Notes: generated by a model from the letters alone, not told the origin. A DNA stretch of 64,000 nt from Plantibacter sp. PA-3-X8 (GCF_003856975.1 NZ_CP033107.1:1364001-1428000); one strand, 5' to 3'; numbered from the stretch's first letter, positions 17,229 to 26,515 are shown. Numbers and translations are program-made.

Positions 17229-20120
17229 TTGGCCGAACTGCTGTATCGCCTCGGACGCTTCTCCGCGCGCCGCGCGTGGGCCGTCCTCATCTCCTGGATC
17301 GTGATCCTCGGCATCTCGGTCGGCGCGTTCCTCGCGTTCGGCGGCACCCTGTCCAGTGCCGTGACCATCCCGGGCACCCCGACGGCCAAGGTCACCGACC
17401 AGCTCTCCGACTCCTTCCCCAGCGCGTCCGGCGGCACCGGGGCGATGGTGTTCCACACCAAGGACGGCGACGCCTTCACCGACAGCCAGAAGACCGCGAT
17501 CGGTGAGCTGCTCGACGAGACGGCCGACCTCAAGGGCGTCGACTCCACGGTCAACCCCTTCGAGACGCAGGAGACGATCGCCGACCAGGCGAAGCAGATC
17601 TCCGACGGCAAGACGCAGATCGACGACGGCCGCACCCAGCTGACCGACGGCCAGACGCAGCTCGACGCCGGACAGCAGCAGCTGACCGACGCGCAGACCC
17701 AGCTGAGTGCCGCGCTCGCCCAGGCGCAGCAGGCCGCGGGCGGCACACTCCCGGCCGCCGCACAGGCCCAGTTCGACGCGCAGCAGACCGCGATCACGCA
17801 GCAGCAGACGGCGCTCGACGCCCAGCAGGCCACCATCACCGAGAACCTCGCGAAGCTCGACGAGCAGAGCACGAAGCTCGAACTCTCCTCGCAGCTCCTC
17901 GACCTCTCCTCGGGTATCCGCACCGTCTCGACCGACGACACCACCGCGGTCGCGAACGTCGTCTTCGACAAGCGCCAGCAGGAGGTCACGCCGGAGACGA
18001 AGCAGTCGGTCATCGACCAGGTGAAGGAGGACGTCCCGTCGGGCGTCGAGGTCGAGTTCTCGAACGAGCTCGCGCAGAGCCTGCCGCAGCTGTTCGGCGT
18101 GGGTGAGGCGATCGGCCTCATCATCGCGGCGATCACGCTGCTCGTGATGCTCGGCACGGTCATCGCCGCATCGCTCCCGCTCGTCTCGGCGATCGTCGGC
18201 GTCGGTGTCGGCGTCACCGCGTCGCTCTCGCTCTCCGGCGTCGTCGACATGCTCTCGATCACGCCAGTGCTCGGCGTCATGCTCGGGCTCGCGGTCGGCA
18301 TCGACTACTCGCTGTTCATCCTGAACCGGCACCGCAAGCAGCTGCTCGCGGGCGTCGAACTGCACGAGTCCATCGGCCTCGCGAACGGCACCTCGGGCAA
18401 CGCGGTCGTCTTCGCCGGATCGACCGTCCTCGTCGCGCTGCTGGCGCTCAACGTCACCGGGATCCCGTTCCTCGGCCTGATGGGCACCGTCGGCGCGATC
18501 TGCGTCGCCGTCGCGATCCTGCTCGCGGTCACCCTCACGCCCGCCCTGCTGTCGCTGCTCGGCCTCCGCATCCTCAGCCGGAAGGCACGCGGCACCATCG
18601 GCACGCCGCGCCCGGACGCCGTCCCGACCAAGCCCATGGGTACCCTGCGCGCCGTCGGCACGCTCGTCGCCGGACTCGTCGTGCTCGGCGTCGTCGCGAT
18701 CCCCGCGCTCGACATGCGTCTCGGCCTGCCGGACGGCAGCTCGGAGGCCGTCGACTCGACGCAGTACCAGTCCTACGCGCTCATCGAGGACAAGTTCGGT
18801 GCCGGCGTCAACGGTCCGCTGCTCGTCGTCGCGACGCTGCCCGACGCCGCCACCGACGAGGAAGTCCTCGAGGAGCAGGTGCGGATCGGCCAGGAGATCG
18901 CCGACCAGGACGACGTCAAGGCCGTCGCGCCGGTGGGCGCATCTGACGACAACTCCGTCCTCGCCTTCCAGGTGATCCCGAAGGAGGGGCCGAACGCCGT
19001 CTCCACGGAACAGCTCGTCCGCGACCTGCGCGACCTTTCGCCGCTGTCGGGCGATGTCGAGCTCGGCGTGGCCGGCAGCGCGAGCGGCAACATCGACGTC
19101 TCGAAGCAGCTCTCCGACGCCCTTCCGCTCTACCTGGCGCTCGTGGTCGGCTTGTCGCTGATCATCATGATCCTCGTGTTCCGCTCGATCCTCGTGCCGC
19201 TCACCGCGACGCTCGGCTTCATGCTGTCCCTCGCGGCGACCTTCGGGGGCATCACGGCGATCTTCCAGTGGGGCTGGCTCGGACCGGTGTTCGGCGTGCA
19301 CGACCCGGGGCCCATCCTGAGCTTCCTGCCGACGATCCTCATCGGCATCCTCTTCGGGCTCGCGATGGACTACCAGCTGTTCCTCGTGTCCGGCATGCGT
19401 GAGGCGTTCGCCCACGGTGCCCCGGCGCGCCTGGCGGTCCAGCGCGGGCTGCACGCCGGCCGGACGGTCGTCGTGGCGGCGGCGATCATCATGATCTCCG
19501 TCTTCGGCGGGTTCATCTTCTCCCACTCGGCGATGATCCGGTCCATCGGCTTCGGTCTGGCGTTCGGCGTGCTCGTCGACGCGTTCGTCGTCCGCATGCT
19601 CCTCATCCCGGCGGTCATGCACCTGCTCGGGAAGAGCGCCTGGTGGATCCCGAAGTGGCTCGACCGCATCCTGCCGAACGTCGACGTCGAGGGTGCCGCG
19701 CTCGAGCGCAGCCACCCGGCGCATCACGTCGAGGCCGGTGACACGGGTTCGGTCGCGATCGCCCCGTCGAGCGGCGAGCCGCGGAACGCGGTCGACGGCG
19801 CGGAGACGGCTGCCCTCGGTGCCGGCGTGACCGCTGGGACGGCCGCACACGTGGCCGCACCGTCGAGTGAGCTGACCCGCCGGGAGGCGGCCGCCGCCGA
19901 GCGGACGCACCCGGCGCACGTGCTCACGACCGACCCCGACCCGGCCGACCAGCAGGTCTCCCGGGTGGAGCCCGGGCTCGACGTCATCGTGCACCCGGCG
20001 ACCGCCGGTGTGCAGCGCGTGGCCGTCGGTGCCTACGTCATCGCGGTCGACGCCGACAACGGCACCGCGGTCGTCGAGCCGCCCGTCGGTGGCGTCGTGG
20101 TCGTCCGCGCGCCGAGGTAG
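17229..20120 (+). CDS. MMPL/RND-family exporter with coiled-coil periplasmic insert
   Basis: This 963-aa protein starts at TTG 17229. It has two MMPL halves, each a group of membrane helices after a large extracytoplasmic domain. The halves carry GVMLGLAVGIDYSLFILNRHRKQL (first) and ILFGLAMDYQLFLVSGMREAFAHG (second), the conserved MMPL helix 4 D-Y motifs. The first outer domain holds a heptad-like, Q/D-rich coil (about 120-220) with repeated DGxTQL-type units, as in YhgE/Pip-type proteins. A tail of about 150 residues after the last helix is hydrophilic and contains two related motifs, ERSHPAHH and ERTHPAHV. Likely role: export of lipids, glycolipids or drugs across the envelope. Confidence 0.9.
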   Translation: MAELLYRLGRFSARRAWAVLISWIVILGISVGAFLAFGGTLSSAVTIPGTPTAKVTDQLSDSFPSASGGTGAMVFHTKDGDAFTDSQKTAIGELLDETADLKGVDSTVNPFETQETIADQAKQISDGKTQIDDGRTQLTDGQTQLDAGQQQLTDAQTQLSAALAQAQQAAGGTLPAAAQAQFDAQQTAITQQQTALDAQQATITENLAKLDEQSTKLELSSQLLDLSSGIRTVSTDDTTAVANVVFDKRQQEVTPETKQSVIDQVKEDVPSGVEVEFSNELAQSLPQLFGVGEAIGLIIAAITLLVMLGTVIAASLPLVSAIVGVGVGVTASLSLSGVVDMLSITPVLGVMLGLAVGIDYSLFILNRHRKQLLAGVELHESIGLANGTSGNAVVFAGSTVLVALLALNVTGIPFLGLMGTVGAICVAVAILLAVTLTPALLSLLGLRILSRKARGTIGTPRPDAVPTKPMGTLRAVGTLVAGLVVLGVVAIPALDMRLGLPDGSSEAVDSTQYQSYALIEDKFGAGVNGPLLVVATLPDAATDEEVLEEQVRIGQEIADQDDVKAVAPVGASDDNSVLAFQVIPKEGPNAVSTEQLVRDLRDLSPLSGDVELGVAGSASGNIDVSKQLSDALPLYLALVVGLSLIIMILVFRSILVPLTATLGFMLSLAATFGGITAIFQWGWLGPVFGVHDPGPILSFLPTILIGILFGLAMDYQLFLVSGMREAFAHGAPARLAVQRGLHAGRTVVVAAAIIMISVFGGFIFSHSAMIRSIGFGLAFGVLVDAFVVRMLLIPAVMHLLGKSAWWIPKWLDRILPNVDVEGAALERSHPAHHVEAGDTGSVAIAPSSGEPRNAVDGAETAALGAGVTAGTAAHVAAPSSELTRREAAAAERTHPAHVLTTDPDPADQQVSRVEPGLDVIVHPATAGVQRVAVGAYVIAVDADNGTAVVEPPVGGVVVVRAPR

Positions 20121-20147
20121 CGCGGCGCTCGGTCCCCGGGTGGGCTG

Positions 20148-20308
20148 CACTGAGCCTGTCGAAGTGTCGAAGGGCGGGGTGGTCCGGGTTGCATTTCGAC
20201 AGGCTCAATGACCGGGACTACTCGGTCCCTGAGCTTGTCGAAGGGCGGGGTTCGTCCGGGTGCATTTCGACAGGCTCAATGACCGGGGTCAGGGCTCAAT
20301 GACCGGGG
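20148..20308. repeat. Dispersed-repeat cluster 1 (four cores)
   Basis: Between the convergent ends of the exporter and the PdxH-like gene lie two forward (CTGAGCNTGTCGAAG) and two inverse (TTTCGACAGGCTCAATGACC) copies of the window's dispersed repeat, in F-R-F-R order, so hairpins can form between neighbours. The apparent open frames across it are by-products of the repeat. Confidence 0.85.
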
Positions 20309-20337
20309 TGGGGAGGCGGCCGGTGGTCGCCCCTCCG

Positions 20338-20985
20338 CTACGGCTGCAGGCGGTCCACGATCCAGCCACCGTCGTCCGCGAGGTAGCGGAGGCGCCGGTG
20401 CATCCGGTCGCGACTGGCGTGCCAGAACTCGACCATGTCGGGGACGAGCCGGAACCCGACCCACGTGGCCGGCCGCGGGACGTCGTCCCCCTCGCGCTCG
20501 AGCAACGCGTTCGCCTGCGCGATGAGGGCGTCGAGGGTCTCCTCCGGGCCGGCGCGGAATGGCGTCGACTGGTGGGCGACCGCCGTCGCCGCTCGTGACT
20601 TGGGCGAGCGGTCGGCGAACAGTGCGTCGGACTCCTCGTCGCTCAGCTGCTCGACGCGGCCCTCGAAGCGGAGCTGCTGCATCGTCTCGCGCCAGTACAC
20701 CTGGAGGGCGGCGCTCGGGTTCTCGGCGAGCTGCCCGCCCTTGCGGCTCTCGATGGAAGTGCCGAAGACCAGGCCGCGGTCGTCGAACGTCTTCACGTCG
20801 ACGGTGCGCGCGCTGACGACACCGACCGAGGTGGCGGTCGCGAGGGTCATCGATCGGGGTTCGCTGACGTCCCGCTCGATCGCTGCGGCGAGCCACTGCT
20901 GAGCGAGCAGCATGGGCTCGGCGGGCGGGGTCTCGAACTCGGGCAGCTGCAGGGTCTCGTCTCCGGAGAGGGGTTCGGCGCTCAT
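20338..20985 (-). CDS. Pyridoxamine/pyridoxine 5'-phosphate oxidase-type flavoprotein
   Basis: This 215-aa FMN-binding split barrel of the PNPOx family is predicted to oxidise PNP or PMP to pyridoxal phosphate. Family features are PRSMTLATATSVGVVSARTVDVKTFDDRGLVFGTS, SRKGGQLAENPSAALQVYW and REPE-like EQLSDEESDALFADRSP. The C-terminal dimer/substrate element reads WVGFRLVPDMVEFWHASRDRMHRRLRY, with RL-P at the end. Several canonical PdxH residues are changed (for example, WHASRDRMHRR for WQGRPNRLHDR), so it could be a PdxH-like paralogue acting on another substrate. It is a single gene. Confidence 0.8.
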   Translation of the reverse strand: MSAEPLSGDETLQLPEFETPPAEPMLLAQQWLAAAIERDVSEPRSMTLATATSVGVVSARTVDVKTFDDRGLVFGTSIESRKGGQLAENPSAALQVYWRETMQQLRFEGRVEQLSDEESDALFADRSPKSRAATAVAHQSTPFRAGPEETLDALIAQANALLEREGDDVPRPATWVGFRLVPDMVEFWHASRDRMHRRLRYLADDGGWIVDRLQP

Positions 20986-21005
20986 GTCGCGAGCCTACCC
21001 GTGCG

Positions 21006-21064
21006 CTGAGGTGAGGCATCTCGTCGCCCGGCGTGCTGCCGAGCGACGACCTGCCTCACCTCAG
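21006..21064. repeat. 59-bp palindromic element, subtype 2
   Basis: CTGAGGTGAGGCA and TGCCTCACCTCAG form perfect 13-bp terminal inverted repeats at the ends of a 59-bp unit. An inner TCGTCGC / GCGACGA pair adds a second stem. Length and CTGAG...CTCAG ends match copies A-C, but the arms differ. It sits in the 203-bp divergent gap between the oxidase and hydrolase genes. Confidence 0.8.
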
Positions 21065-21188
21065 TGGCTTGGGCGCTCGGCACAGCTCGGGCGGGAACGC
21101 TGGGTCCAGGGCACATGGTGCACGGCCAGGCCGCGGGCTAGCCTCGGAACGCCCGCCAGGGAACACGTTCGAGGAGAGTGAGCACCGC

Positions 21189-22046
21189 ATGCCGTACACC
21201 GACACCGACGACGTCTCGATCTACTACGAGGTGGAGGGCGACCCCGCCGACCCGGTGATCGTGCTCATCGCGGGCGGCGGTGCGCAGCTGCTCACCTGGC
21301 GTGACCCGTTCCGGGCCATGCTCGCGGACGAGGGCTTCCGCGTCGTGCGGTTCGACAACCGCGACGTCGGGTACTCGCAGCGCTTCGGTGGCGAGCACGA
21401 CCTCGACGGCGGCTACTCGCTCGGTGACATGGGCGACGACGTCGTGCGGGTGCTCGACCACCTCGGGGTCGAGGCAGCGCACCTCGTCGGTCACTCCATG
21501 GGCGGGATGATGGCGCAGATGGTCGCGCTCGAACACCCCGAGCGGGTGCTGAGTCTCGGCCTACTGTCGACGATCCCCGGCCAGGACCCGCGCTACATCC
21601 TGCACGGAGACCGCGCCGAACTGCAGGTCGAGCCCGAGCGGTACAGCCGGGAGGAGTCGGTCGCCGCGATGGCCGTCCTCGCCGCGCCCGTCCCCGGCGC
21701 CCGCTACCAGCCGGACACCGAGTGGGAGGTGTGGGCGACCGGCGAGGCCTACGACCGCGGGTACGCGCCGGAAGGGTTCAGTCGCCAGTGGGCCGCGTTG
21801 CTCCGCGCACCGGAACGGCTCGACCGGCTGCGCGAGGTGACGGTGCCGACCCTCGTGCTGCACGGACGCGAGGACGACGTCCTGCACTGGTCCTCCGCGG
21901 TGGACATCGCTCAGGCGATGCCGGCGGCCGAGCTGCACGTGCTGCCCGACATGGGGCACCTCATCCCGGCTCAGCTGTGGCCGACGCTCGTCGCGGGCGT
22001 CGTGCGGACGGCGAGGCACGCGGAGACGCTCGCGTCCGGTCGGTGA
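21189..22046 (+). CDS. Alpha/beta hydrolase
   Basis: This 285-aa protein is a canonical alpha/beta-hydrolase: an oxyanion region IAGGGAQLLTWRDPF, the nucleophile elbow GHSMGG (S about 103), the acid in LHGREDDVLHW, and the catalytic histidine in LPDMGHLIP. It resembles the RdmC/3-oxoadipate enol-lactonase-like group, which cleaves esters or lactones; the true substrate is unknown. ATG 21189 follows GAGGAGAGTGAGC. The longer upstream frame is intergenic. It is a single gene bounded by repeat clusters. Confidence 0.88.
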   Translation: MPYTDTDDVSIYYEVEGDPADPVIVLIAGGGAQLLTWRDPFRAMLADEGFRVVRFDNRDVGYSQRFGGEHDLDGGYSLGDMGDDVVRVLDHLGVEAAHLVGHSMGGMMAQMVALEHPERVLSLGLLSTIPGQDPRYILHGDRAELQVEPERYSREESVAAMAVLAAPVPGARYQPDTEWEVWATGEAYDRGYAPEGFSRQWAALLRAPERLDRLREVTVPTLVLHGREDDVLHWSSAVDIAQAMPAAELHVLPDMGHLIPAQLWPTLVAGVVRTARHAETLASGR

Positions 22047-22060
22047 GGTCGTCGAGGGGC

Positions 22061-22189
22061 TGCCCTTCGACCGGCTCAGGGACCGGGGCACCTTCGTCCG
22101 GTCATTGAGCTTGTCGAAATGCGGCACGGAGGGCGTGTAGCCGACGGGAAGGCACCGCGTGGCCCTTCGACAGGCTCAGGGACCGGGGC
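22061..22189. repeat. Dispersed-repeat cluster 2 (three cores)
   Basis: Between the hydrolase and PucR stops lie inverse (CTTCGACCGGCTCAGGGACC), forward (GGTCATTGAGCTTGTCGAA) and inverse (CTTCGACAGGCTCAGGGACC) copies of the dispersed repeat. The convergent position is compatible with a terminator-like role. Confidence 0.85.
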
Positions 22190-22198
22190 GGAGCGGGC

Positions 22199-23698
22199 CT
22201 ACGGCATCCCGATGAGCCGCACCCGGCAGGCGAGCTCCGCGGCGAAGCGGACGTCCGGGTCGGCGAGGTCGAGTTCGAGCGACTGCTCGATGCGCCGGAT
22301 CCGGTAGTTCACCGCGTTCGGATGCAGGTTCAGCTCGGCTCCGGCACGCGCCAGTGAGTTCCGATGGCTGAGGTAGGAGAGGAGCGTCCGCACCGAGATC
22401 GTGGCCCGCTCCGGCCCGAGGGCGTCGAGTGGCGAGAGGATGTCGTCGAGGAGCGTCCGACTGAGTGGTGAGGCGTAGAAGTCGAGGAGCACCCGCCGCA
22501 GCCCGGTGACGTCCGTCGCCTCCATGGTGCCGAAACGACCACCCGCGATGGCCGCTTCAGCCGCGACCCGCGCCTCGGTCGCCGACTGGCGGAGCCCTGC
22601 CGCTCCGCTCTGCGGTGTCCCGAGCCCGACCGTGAAGGTCCACTCCGGCCCCGCGATCGTGGCAGCGTGCGCGACGATCCGCTCCATCACGTCGCGTAGT
22701 CGCCGCTGGTGGTCGGGTGCGCCGAGCTCCTCGGAGGAGATGACGACGATCTCGTCGCGCCGCATCGCGAGGTGCCACTGCTCCTCGCGCTGGTCGACGA
22801 GTTGCAGCGCGAAGAGCTCGACGGAGGGCGCGAGGACCGTGGGTGCGCGGCGGTCGGGATCACTCGCGTGCTTCGGGGTCAGCCACGCCACCGCGTGCGA
22901 CAGCTGGAGCGGCAGGCCGGCCCGGACCGCGTCCATCGCGAAGCCGTCGATACGGGAGGACTCGGCGAAGATCAGCTCGATGATGAGCTCCGCCCGCGAG
23001 CGCACCGAACCGAAGCGTCCGTGCAGTTCCCGTTGCAGGGCGCGCGAGAGGACGGAGGCGATGACCGGGAGGGCGATCGCCGCGGCCGGGTCGTCGCGCT
23101 CGGCGTGGACCCGGCCGATCGGGATCTCACCGATGCACACCGCGTCCGGTTCGAGCCAGCTCGCGCTCGCGTCCTCGACGAGGGTGACCGGCACCCCCAG
23201 GGTCGTGCTGGCGACCTCGAGGATCGCCTCCCGCACGCCGACACCCGACGCCTGCTCTGCTTCAGCCGCGGACGCGCTGATCACCCGTTGGATCGCGAAC
23301 TCGGCGCGCGACATCGCCTCTTCCGCTCCACCGCGGATCGTGCGGTCCATGAGCACGGCGAGGTCGGAGGCGATGCCCTCGCTCATGATCACCGGCAGAC
23401 CACCGCGGTCCGCGAGGGCCCGCGAGGTCTCGGCGACGGGGAACGCACCGACGAACACGAGCGCCGCGCAGCCCGCGGCGATGGCCCGGCGGATGGCGAT
23501 GTCGACCTGGTACGGCCTCGGGACGGCGCCGTCGGGGGTCGTCACGATGGCGATGGAGTGCTCGGTCGCGTCGTTCAGCTCGTCGAGCGCGAGGATCTCG
23601 ACCCCGGTGACCGGGACGCCGGCGGGGGCACCGGCGACGCAGCGGGCACCGAGATGCTCGGCTTGGAGGATGACGTCGGCGACGGTGACTTGGGCCAT
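22199..23698 (-). CDS. PucR-family transcriptional regulator
   Basis: This 499-aa protein has the N-terminal PucR sensor domain (about 5-125; LDELNDATEHSIAIVTTP), a middle CdaR-like GGDEF-related region, and a C-terminal PucR helix-turn-helix (about 435-495: TLLSYLSHRNSLARAGAELNLHPNAVNYRIRRIEQSLELDLADPDVR). PucR regulators control purine, amide and other nitrogen-compound catabolism. Start ATG 23698 (MAQVTVADV) leaves a 73-bp divergent gap to the DUF917 gene, with a palindrome in it. It is the likely regulator of the 24-32 kb operon. Confidence 0.93.
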   Translation of the reverse strand: MAQVTVADVILQAEHLGARCVAGAPAGVPVTGVEILALDELNDATEHSIAIVTTPDGAVPRPYQVDIAIRRAIAAGCAALVFVGAFPVAETSRALADRGGLPVIMSEGIASDLAVLMDRTIRGGAEEAMSRAEFAIQRVISASAAEAEQASGVGVREAILEVASTTLGVPVTLVEDASASWLEPDAVCIGEIPIGRVHAERDDPAAAIALPVIASVLSRALQRELHGRFGSVRSRAELIIELIFAESSRIDGFAMDAVRAGLPLQLSHAVAWLTPKHASDPDRRAPTVLAPSVELFALQLVDQREEQWHLAMRRDEIVVISSEELGAPDHQRRLRDVMERIVAHAATIAGPEWTFTVGLGTPQSGAAGLRQSATEARVAAEAAIAGGRFGTMEATDVTGLRRVLLDFYASPLSRTLLDDILSPLDALGPERATISVRTLLSYLSHRNSLARAGAELNLHPNAVNYRIRRIEQSLELDLADPDVRFAAELACRVRLIGMP

Positions 23699-23730
23699 GA
23701 GCACATTCTGCCCCGATTGTGTGGGCCGCG

Positions 23731-23751
23731 GGAACATTGTCGTGGTTCCCC
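23731..23751. promoter_or_regulatory. Candidate PucR operator
   Basis: A perfect inverted repeat, GGGAAC-N9-GTTCCC, lies centrally in the divergent gap between pucR (start 23698) and the DUF917 gene (start 23772). Position and symmetry suggest it is the PucR site; no consensus is known to me for this subgroup. Confidence 0.65.
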
Positions 23752-23771
23752 ACCCTGCCTACGCTCGGTAC

Positions 23772-24908
23772 ATGTCAACGAACCACCCCGCTGCACGCTC
23801 CGCAGCGTCGGCCACGCCGATCACCAGCATCACCCTGGCCGACGTGCCGGCGCTCGCCGCAGGATGCGCCATCTTCGGCACCGGCGGCGGCGGCGCGGTG
23901 CAGACCCCGCAGCTCGGCGTCGAGATCGCCCTGGAGCAGTTCGGCCCGGTCCCCGTCAAACAGGTCGCCGACCTCGACGCGGACGACGTGGTCGTCGCCA
24001 TGTCCGGCATCGGCGCCCCGTCGGTGGGCTTCGAGATGCTCGGCGCGAGCGGCCAGGCCGAGATCATCGTCGAGGAGATCGAGCGCCTCACCGGTAAGCG
24101 CATCACCACGATCATGGCGACGGAGATCGGCGGCAGCAACGGCGTCGGACCCGTCGGCTGGGCCGCGAGCCTCGGCCTCAGCATCCTCGACGCCGACGGC
24201 ATGGGACGAGCCTTCCCGGAAGCGCCGATGACCGCGATGAACGTCGCGAACCTCCCGCCCGGGTACGCGGTCCTGAGCGATGTGATCGGCAACGTCTCGA
24301 TCCTGCGGCCCGTCAGCCTCGCCTGGCTCGAGCGCCACGCCCGCGCCCTCACCGTGGCGAGCGGCGCGATCTCGATCGGCGCCAACTACGTCATGGACCG
24401 CTACACCGTCCGCGGCGCCGTCATCGAGGGCAGCGTCAGCCGCGCCGTGCAGGTCGGGCGCCGGCTCCTCACCGCCACCGACCCCGTCGGCGCGCTCACG
24501 GACGAACTCGGCGCGTCCCTCATCACGGGCGGCAAGGTCGTCGACATCGAGCGCCGCACCGAGGGCGGGTTCACCCGCGGTTCCGTCACGGTCGAGGGGA
24601 TCGGCGAGCACCGCGGTCGCCTCACCCGGGTGGAGATCCAGAACGAGAACCTCGTCGTCATGGAGGACGGAGCGGTCATCGTCAGCGTCCCCGACCTCGT
24701 CACGATCGTCGACTCCGAGACGGGCGACGCGATCTCCACCGAGATGCTGCGCTTCGGACAACGGGTGAGCGTCCTCGCCTGGGCGTGCGATCCACTGTGG
24801 CGCACCGAGCGCGGCCTCGAACTCGCCGGCCCGCGCGCGTTCGGCTACGACCTCGACTACGAGCCCTTCGGCGTGAGCGCCGACGAGACCATTGGAGCGA
24901 CCCGATGA
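23772..24908 (+). CDS. DUF917 (S-Me-THD-type) family protein
   Basis: This 378-aa protein has the DUF917 hallmarks: an N-terminal glycine-rich CAIFGTGGGGAVQTP, then MSGIGAPSVGFE, a nucleotide-like TIMATEIGGSNGVGP, DADGMGRAFPE, and the C-terminal VSVPDLVTIVDSETG with a conserved WRTERGLE-GPRAFGYDLDY end. The family was later linked to S-methyl-thiohydantoin desulfurase-type domains and almost always partners a hydantoinase/oxoprolinase protein. It overlaps that partner gene by 4 nt (ATGA), which strongly suggests a complex. Likely role: ring-opening or activation of a cyclic amide or thio-amide. Substrate unknown. Confidence 0.87.
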   Translation: MSTNHPAARSAASATPITSITLADVPALAAGCAIFGTGGGGAVQTPQLGVEIALEQFGPVPVKQVADLDADDVVVAMSGIGAPSVGFEMLGASGQAEIIVEEIERLTGKRITTIMATEIGGSNGVGPVGWAASLGLSILDADGMGRAFPEAPMTAMNVANLPPGYAVLSDVIGNVSILRPVSLAWLERHARALTVASGAISIGANYVMDRYTVRGAVIEGSVSRAVQVGRRLLTATDPVGALTDELGASLITGGKVVDIERRTEGGFTRGSVTVEGIGEHRGRLTRVEIQNENLVVMEDGAVIVSVPDLVTIVDSETGDAISTEMLRFGQRVSVLAWACDPLWRTERGLELAGPRAFGYDLDYEPFGVSADETIGATR

Positions 24909-26515
24909 GCGCCGGCACCACTACCAGCACCGTCACCGACACCTCGGGCGAACTCGCGATCGGCATCGACGTCGGCGGGACCAACACCGACGCCGTCGCG
25001 CTCTCGGGTACGGGCGAGGTCGTCTCATGGACGAAGCAGCCCACCACCCGCGACGTCACGGGCGGCATCCGGGCGGCGCTCGCCGAGGTGCTCGACCAGC
25101 TCGGCGACGACCGGGGCCTCGTCACCCGCGTCATGCTCGGCACCACCCACGCGACCAACGCGATCGTCAACCGTCGCGACCTCGGACGCGTCGTCGTCAT
25201 CCGGCTGGGCTCGCCCGCCGCCACCTCGCTCCCGCCGCTCGCCGGCTGGCCGCGGGAACTGCGCGACGTCGTCCTCGCGGGGAGCATCCTCGCGGGCGGT
25301 GGCCACCTCGTCGACGGCTACCCGATCGCCCCGCTCGACCGCGACCTCATCCGCCGGGAGCTCGACGCCCTGGCCGGCACCTTCGACGCGGTCGCCGTCT
25401 GCGGGATCTTCAGCCCGTCGTTCCCCGAGCAGGAGCTCGAGGTCGAGGCGCTCGTCCAGGACCACGTCGGGGTCGACATCCCGGTGTCGCTCAGTCACGA
25501 GATCGGCGCGCTCGGGTTGTTGGAGCGCGAGAACGCGACGGTCCTGAACGCGTCCCTCTACGCCGTCGCCCGCGACGTCACGAACGCGCTCACGACCGTC
25601 GTCGCCGAGGAGCGACTCGACGCGACCACGTACTTCGCCCAGAACGACGGCACGCTCATGGCCGTCGAGTACGCGGCGCGTTACCCCGTGCTCACGATCG
25701 GTTCCGGGCCGGCGAACTCCATCCGCGGCGCCGCCTTCCTCTCCGGTGCCGACAACGCGATCATCATCGACGTCGGCGGCACGACGAGCGACCTCGGCGT
25801 GCTCGTCGACCGGTTCCCCCGCGAGTCGACCCTGCCCCGCGAGGTCGGTGGCGTGCGGACGAACTTCCGCATGCCCGACATCCTGAGCGTCGGCCTCGGC
25901 GGCGGCACGATCGTCGACACCGCGACCGGTGTCCCGCGCCACGACTCGGTCGGTTACCGCCTCACCGAGGAGGCGCTGCTGTTCGGCGGCACCACCCCGA
26001 CCCTCACCGACGCGGCCTCGCTCCAGTTCGGCATCGCCGACCGCGAGCTGCCGCCCCTCGACCGCGTGACCCGCCAAGCACTCGAGCACGCGCTCGGCGT
26101 CGCCCACGAACGCATCGAGTCCGCCGTCGAGCGCATGTCGCTCGGCCGCACCGGCCTCCCACTCGTCGTCGTCGGCGGCGGAGGATTCCTCGTCCCGGAC
26201 GCCGTCCTCGGCGCGAGCGAGGTCCTGCGCCCGGCGCGCGGCAACGTCGCCAACGCCGTGGGCGCGGCCATCGCGCTCGCCGGTGGGCGCTCCGATCAGC
26301 TCTGCGACTTCGCCGACCGCGCAGCCGCCATCGAGGAGGCAGGACGCTCCGCGATCGAGAAGGCGATCCAGGCCGGCGCAGACCCGCGCTCGGTCGAGAT
26401 CGTCGACGTGCTCGAGACCCCCGTCTCGTACGCGACCCGCCCCACCCTGAAGGTCTCCGTGAAGGCGGCGGGTCCCCTCGCCCGCATCGGCACGGCGACC
26501 CGACAGCGCATCTGA
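24905..26515 (+). CDS. Hydantoinase/oxoprolinase (HyuA-type) family protein
   Basis: This 536-aa protein of the ATP-dependent hydantoinase/oxoprolinase superfamily has phosphate-1 loop GIDVGGTNTDAVAL (about 19-32), TTHATNAIVNRRDLGRVVVIRLG, and the second sugar-kinase-like ATP loop IIIDVGGTTSDLGVL. C-terminal features are SVGLGGGTIV and VVVGGGGFLVPD. ATP-coupled opening of five-membered cyclic amides (hydantoins, 5-oxoproline) is known for the family, usually with a HyuB partner. No HyuB is present here; the DUF917 protein takes that place. Start 24905 overlaps the DUF917 stop. Confidence 0.9.
   Translation: MSAGTTTSTVTDTSGELAIGIDVGGTNTDAVALSGTGEVVSWTKQPTTRDVTGGIRAALAEVLDQLGDDRGLVTRVMLGTTHATNAIVNRRDLGRVVVIRLGSPAATSLPPLAGWPRELRDVVLAGSILAGGGHLVDGYPIAPLDRDLIRRELDALAGTFDAVAVCGIFSPSFPEQELEVEALVQDHVGVDIPVSLSHEIGALGLLERENATVLNASLYAVARDVTNALTTVVAEERLDATTYFAQNDGTLMAVEYAARYPVLTIGSGPANSIRGAAFLSGADNAIIIDVGGTTSDLGVLVDRFPRESTLPREVGGVRTNFRMPDILSVGLGGGTIVDTATGVPRHDSVGYRLTEEALLFGGTTPTLTDAASLQFGIADRELPPLDRVTRQALEHALGVAHERIESAVERMSLGRTGLPLVVVGGGGFLVPDAVLGASEVLRPARGNVANAVGAAIALAGGRSDQLCDFADRAAAIEEAGRSAIEKAIQAGADPRSVEIVDVLETPVSYATRPTLKVSVKAAGPLARIGTATRQRI

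Noticed and set aside
20338..20985. Calling the gene pdxH outright
   Set aside because: Several substrate-contact residues in the C-terminal element differ from canonical PdxH, so only the family is claimed.
22709..24097. Large arginine/alanine-rich open frames antisense to or out of frame with real genes (also, for example, 1146-3527, 4125-6413, 17160-20150, 25025-26821)
   Set aside because: High GC3 removes stop codons from other frames. The composition is that of shadow frames, and each overlaps a well-supported gene on the other strand or frame.
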